Source: Sipunculus nudus
Lineage: Eukaryota > Annelida > Sipuncula > Golfingiida > Sipunculidae
DNA length: 64,000 nucleotides
Direction of reading: 5' to 3'
Assembly: GCA_026874595.1 (NCBI GenBank)
Contig: CM049314.1
Location: forward strand, 12,392,729 to 12,456,728
Positions 56,301-62,300 of this stretch are shown here, piece after piece. A program made the position numbers and the translations under genes. Every line of letters starts with the position of its first letter. Position 1 is the stretch's first letter. The notes under the pieces are model-generated. The model searched no databases. It was given only the letters and a program-made list of their open reading frames with translations, and was not told where the DNA came from.

Positions 56301-59300
56301 CGCTTGTAAAAAACACATCAATGTAGGTGGCGCCACCAATAACTCAAAATCAGATATGACATATGTGACAAACATTGGTATAAAATTTGGTCATTATAGC
56401 TCCAGCCGTTTCTGAGATTTTAATTTTAGTGTGCTTTTTTGGACAGATGACTAAGTTCAACCTCCTGTAACTCGGCCAAAAATCTCCGAACTGGAACCAT
56501 TCGAACAAACTTGAGAGAGATTGTTCCAGGGATCATTTCTGTGAAATATTGGACAATTTGGCTGGACAGTTTCAGAGAAGAAGATTTTTAAAGGTTTTTA
56601 AGCTTTTTCTCTATAAAATCTAAATTAATGCAGATACCCAATAATAAGCTCCAGGTCACTAAGTTTCACATGTGACGAATTCTTACATGTAATTTGGAGC
56701 TGCTAGCACCAACAGTTTCTGACTTACAGCCATGGACGGCGGAAAGCAATCCCTGGACGGCGGACGGCTGACGGCGGATGGCTGACGACGGACGGACGAC
56801 GCTGCTCCATCGCATAAGCTCACAGGTTCGCTAAAAAATCAGAAATTGTAGGTGGTGCCACCAAAATTGTGCAACCATCATTCCAAATGATCATAGTAAG
56901 TTTTGTGAAAATCCACACAATGGTTCCTGAGATATAAGCTTCTGAGTGTTTTTGTATAATCAGCTCTAAAACAAAGAAAAATAGGTCAAGGTCACCCATC
57001 TTTGCACTTGACCAAGATTTTGTTGATATTCATCTTCACTGATGAAATAAAATTCCAACTGTGAATCCTGTTAGAGATATCCCGCTCACAAGGCCAAAAT
57101 TGAAAAATCCGATAAAAATTGATTACAAAATCAGAAATTGCAGGTGGCACCACTAAAATTGTGCAGCACGTACAGACCATCAGTCCCAATGATCATAGTA
57201 AGTTTTGTGAAAATCCACACAATGGTTCCCCAGATATAAGCTTCTGAATATTTTTCTATAATCAGCTCTAAAATGTAGAAAAATGGGTCAAGGTCACCCA
57301 TTTTGGAACTTGACTGAGATTTTATCGATATACATCTTCACTGATGAAATAAAATTCCAACCGTGAATCCTTTGAGAGAAATCCTGCTCACACAGTAAAA
57401 ATTAACAGACGCAGACGGACGGATGTCAGACTGACCGACAGACGGACGAAACGCGAACTCGATCTGTAACTGGTCATTATCTGCCAACACACCGAAAAAC
57501 AGGCCAAAATCTGCAGGCATTGTGAAAAAAAGTCCGTACATGTGTATTTGTCATGAAAATTTCTATTTTTCATGAAATTTTCAAAGTTTAGGAGCCGTAA
57601 AACAGTTAAAAGTAGGTCAACCGGGATGAAACATCAAAATCGATATGTAACTGGTCATTATCTGCCCACACACCAAAAATCAGGCCAAAATCTGCAGGCA
57701 TTGCAAAAAAATGTCTGTACATGTGTATTTGTCATGAAAATTTCTATTTTTCATGAAATTTTCTAAGTTTAGGAGCCGTAAAACAGTCAAAAGTAGGTCA
57801 ACCGGGACAAAACGCGAACTCAATCTGAAACTGGTCATTATCTGTCCACACACCAAAAATCAGGCCAATATCTGCAGGCATTGCGAAAAAAAGTCCGTAC
57901 AACTGTTTGATTTTGGAATGACGGAATGACGGAATGACGGACATGGGTAAAACTATATGCCCCGGCCACTTTGTGGCAGGGGCATAAAAATAGGAACAAA
58001 ATCCAATTTCTGAAGGTTGAAAATTCTCATATTCAACAGCCATACTCTGGCAGCTTGAATGAATACTGCAGTGAATTGTGGTATGATGAGGGTCATCCTA
58101 GGTTGTAATAAACTACAATTCCATTAGATTGTTTATGACTGCAGCAGTAAATCATTGCTTACTACAGTAAAGGAAACAAAATCTCCATGAGAGGCTGCTT
58201 TACAACTGACATGCTGAAAAATTAAACATAAAGATATGTTTCTGAATAATTGCATAAGGCTAGTGCAGTACAATTCATACTATGGATGTTCATTAGCACA
58301 GCCACTGAATTATCTGCAGTCACTATAGTGATCCCACAGTCAGATGAAGTACTCCAACATGAGTCAACAAAACTGGCCCTAGAAGTCAGTGGCTGTGTAA
58401 TAGTAATAGATAATGCACAGTAGGTAACAAAGTTATGTATGTGTTGGTTTCTGACCTGTGGAGGACAGCAAATGTACCAGCATTCACCCTGTGTACCCCA
58501 TCCAGCACAGCCAGACTACCCTCTGTGGCTGCTGTGGCCAGGGGAGAAGGTCGCCATGTTGTATCCCCATTTGGCAAGGTCATGCGCTGCTGCAGAAGGT
58601 CACGTGATGTCATATCCTGCAAAACAGACATAACAAATATGAAAATATTTTTCCCATTAATTATCTGTTCCAAAAAAGAACTTCTTTTCCTATTCTAAGA
58701 TTCAGTGCACTTTCCTTTTACTGTCAGGTGGATTAAACATTTTAATTCTGACTGCAATGGTCACCACTAACAAAATAAGATTAAAAAAACTTACTGTTTT
58801 CCCTCTTACATATGGTAAAAAAAATCACATACAATATCAGTAGAAGTGTGAGATACCTGATACAGAATGGCAATCTCTGTGTGCAATACTGCCTGACCTC
58901 TGACCTATGGTAGTACAAACCTGACAGATCATGCTATGGTACACTAGGTTAACTGACTCATGACCTCTGACCTGGGGTGTGACCTAACTAGAACATTGTA
59001 TGACCTCTGACCTGAGGTGTGACTTACCTGGTACAGCATGATAGGTTCTGTGTGGTATGACCTATGACCTCTGACCCAAGGTGTGACTTACCTGGTACAG
59101 CATGATGGGCTCAGTGTGGTATCCCAACAGGTCAGCAAACTGCTTTACCAGCACACTTTTACCACATCCCTGCAAGAACATAATAAAACATTAGTAGTGT
59201 AAAAGCATTGCAGGAATAAAGAGGATATGATTGTAATGCAAAGTATAACACTCCATGGACTCAAAGTACCTTGTCTGTAAAAATATCTAGGTTTGTCAAA

Positions 59301-62300
59301 ACATAAAAGCCTGTATTTTTTTTAGCAACTGGAATAACTTAATTTAAAACTCTTAGATTGAATGGCAAAACATGATGGTAATGCAGATTAAGGAATTCAA
59401 CATAGCTTATCTTATATAGAAATAAGAGCATAAATTGCAAATCCCACTAATAGGAACACCATCAAGAAAAAATTGTTTGTGTTTGTAACAATAAATACAA
59501 GTATAACAAATACCTCTGAGAACAAATACACAGCTTGGCTGGAGGTTTGGGCAGGTGTTTTCACTGAGGGTGTTACTACCAGGTAAGTGTGCTAACACCA
59601 TACATGTTTATACACACTCACCCTTGGTCCTATGACAGCGAAGTCTTTGACCATGTGAGACTGCATCATCTCTGCCAGCAGTTCTTCGTGGTAAGGATTC
59701 TGGATGTAAGCTTCTGAAGCTGGTGTGTCTCTCATTGTTCCTGTGGGAACCTGCATAAACATGAACGAAAAGTATGCTACCAGGGTTAACATTTTCTGAA
59801 TATGTGCTTTGTTATGCAGTATTTTTCTATCTGAGTATGAGGTAATAGCAATGTCCAGGGCTTCAATCACAAAGAAACTGAGAGAAAACCAAATTACCTT
59901 TTAAATTGTTATATATGTAGTAAATATAACATAATGCCTAATTCATCACAAAAAACAAGAACAACCAATTTCTGTTCTGCAACATTCTGAAACTGACATA
60001 AAAATCACCTTAATTTTGTCATTAAGTACTTATTATTCTCTACTTTTTTCATTAAACAATACATAGTTAGTTTTAATTGTCTTTTGAGAGTACAGCTGTA
60101 TGTAAAACTACAACAGAAGCAAATTTAACAATTAGATAAAAAAGCACATTCATGTTTTGGGGTGACTGTGTTCAGAGAGGGTTTACATGTTTCATAAATA
60201 ACATGAGAAATAAAGAATTTATCAATGATACTGTTATGGAAACATTTTTCTCAGGGGAATATATTGGGCCAATCTGGGATTCCAACCCATGTCAGTGGCT
60301 CACATGTCCAGCATTCCAACCGCTTTGCTAGAAAAGCAAGCTTCACTAACGAGACAGTTCAGTCCACTTTTTTGTGCACCCTGTAACACACCCCGTCTCA
60401 AGGGTGTTGTGTTTTCAGAACAACATTAAATAACCCAGGAGTCACTCTTTTGATGAACTAGGTAGCAGTAATGACTAAATTACTTCAAACCACCAATCCC
60501 TGAGCCCCAAAGTTGGGTGTCATTTTGGACGAACCCCATATGTTACAGAAATATTTTGATTAGGGGAAAATATTTAGCCAATCTGGAGTACGAACCCATC
60601 TTAGTGGTGCACACGTCCAGCAACCCAACCGCTTCACTAGAAATGCAAGCTTTACAAGTGAGACAGTTCGGTCTGCTTTTATGTGCACCCTGTAACACAA
60701 CCCTCTTAAGAGCGTCCTGGTATCAGAGCAAGTTTAATTGTCCCAGGAGTTATACTTTTTGGTGAACAAGGTGGCGGTAATAGCTCAATTACGTCAAACC
60801 AACATTCCCTGGAACCCAAAGTTGGGTGTCATCCAAGACAAGACAATTTTGGTCAGCTTTTAAGTACACCCCGTAAAAATACCAACAAAACAAACATGAT
60901 ATCATAGACAGTAATGTATATACCTGAATTCTGTGAACCCCTTGTCCTGTGTTGATCTCTATGTTAGCACCATCTAGGCTTCGATGAACTTCTGTTACCA
61001 TGGAAACAGGTCCTTTCTTTTCTTCCATTAGTTCAAAGTTCTGTAACAATGGCCTCATCAATTAAAGATATTTATATTATTGTTTATAGGTAACAACCAT
61101 AAGATAACAGGCTTTCATTCTAATAACAATAGCTTATCAAATATTCATTCTGCCTTTAAAACAATCCCTTTATTTAAAAAAAAATGGGTTTTGTAAGTTT
61201 ACATAATGTCTTTCAAAGTCAGAATGATCTACCAATTCTGAAGTTTCCTTTATTATCAGGTTAAATATAACTGTCTGCAGTTAAACAAGCATTTTAATTT
61301 TTGGTTTAATATTCTGATTCAATAAAAATAAGATGAGTCATAATGAAATGGTAGGAATAGAAGCATGCTGGCAACCAATGATAATTGGAATGAATATATC
61401 CTGGGAATGTGCAAATGTAAAATTAAATACACTACACCAGTGGGTGCTTCCCCCAGGTACCAATTTATAAGACTAATACTGTAAATGTTCCATATGTGCA
61501 TGTCAACATTAACTTTTATAAGTATTTGTCTAGAAGGGGGGAGTAAAATTTAGCTCATATTTACTTAATCTTAATAAATTTTTTGTCCTACAAAAATCAG
61601 TGATCACAGCCACAAACAGGAAAAGTGTTTTCCACTTGATTATTTTGCGACAATAAACATGTTCAAATGTTTGTCTGTTGATGACTTTCCTCTAGAGCAT
61701 TGGCATGGATAGACATTTAGGTAACTTAAGACAGAGTTATAACAATCTGATTTAATCTCTCCAAGAAAGAAAATGGTTAACTTAAGAATATTTAAGATCC
61801 AGGCCTTTGTAAAATGGTTTATTTTGGACACACTTACCCAATTGTTATTGGTTGCCCTACCATCATTTCCTGGAACTTTACTTGCTTCAAGCAAGTGGTT
61901 AACCTTTAATATCAAGCCCTGCATGTGGACCCGTGATCATATTATTTACTCACCTTAAAGGCATCTGTGACAGCTGTTCTTCCTTCCTTGGCCAGCATCA
62001 CATCGTAAGGATACAGCTTCAGAAGGAGTCTGTATGGGGAGGCACTTGGTACTGCATTCTGTATACATTAAATATAAGTAAGCTAAAATAATCGGCAATC
62101 AAGTACATCTATGAATTTAAATGAAAGGTTTGAATTCCTCTGTTTTTTTTTATGTTAATGCCAGCAAGGAAGCATGACTATATGTATATACAGTGAAACC
62201 TGTTTTATGGGACCACCCATGGGACAGGCCAAAAGTGTCATAAATCATAGGAGGTCTTATTAGACAAGTTATTTATAACAAATGTAAATGCTTCTAGTCA

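Larger units (their letters stand above)
52100..57990. mobile_element. Composite satellite element with terminal hairpin, about 5.9 kb
   Basis: Related units of about 190 bp sit at both ends: 52130-52440 and 57430-57910 share 'aaaatttct.t.tttcatgaaattttc', 'aggtcaac.ggga', 'ctggtcattat' and 'tctgcaggcattg'. Between them lie 278-bp repeats, a (GACGG)-rich tract at 56735-56800 and two units near 57 kb. The right end is a hairpin at 57956-57986 ('tatgcccc' pairing with 'ggggcata'). The left end has 'gaatgccccc'. The structure suggests one non-autonomous element; a Helitron/Helentron-like origin is a guess from the hairpin. Confidence 0.6.
51934..58455. other. Intron e7-e8, filled by a composite satellite
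   Basis: The intron is 6.5 kb. About 52.1-58.0 kb is repeat, described in its own entries. The rest (51934-52100 and 57990-58455) has no recognised feature. Confidence 0.85.
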
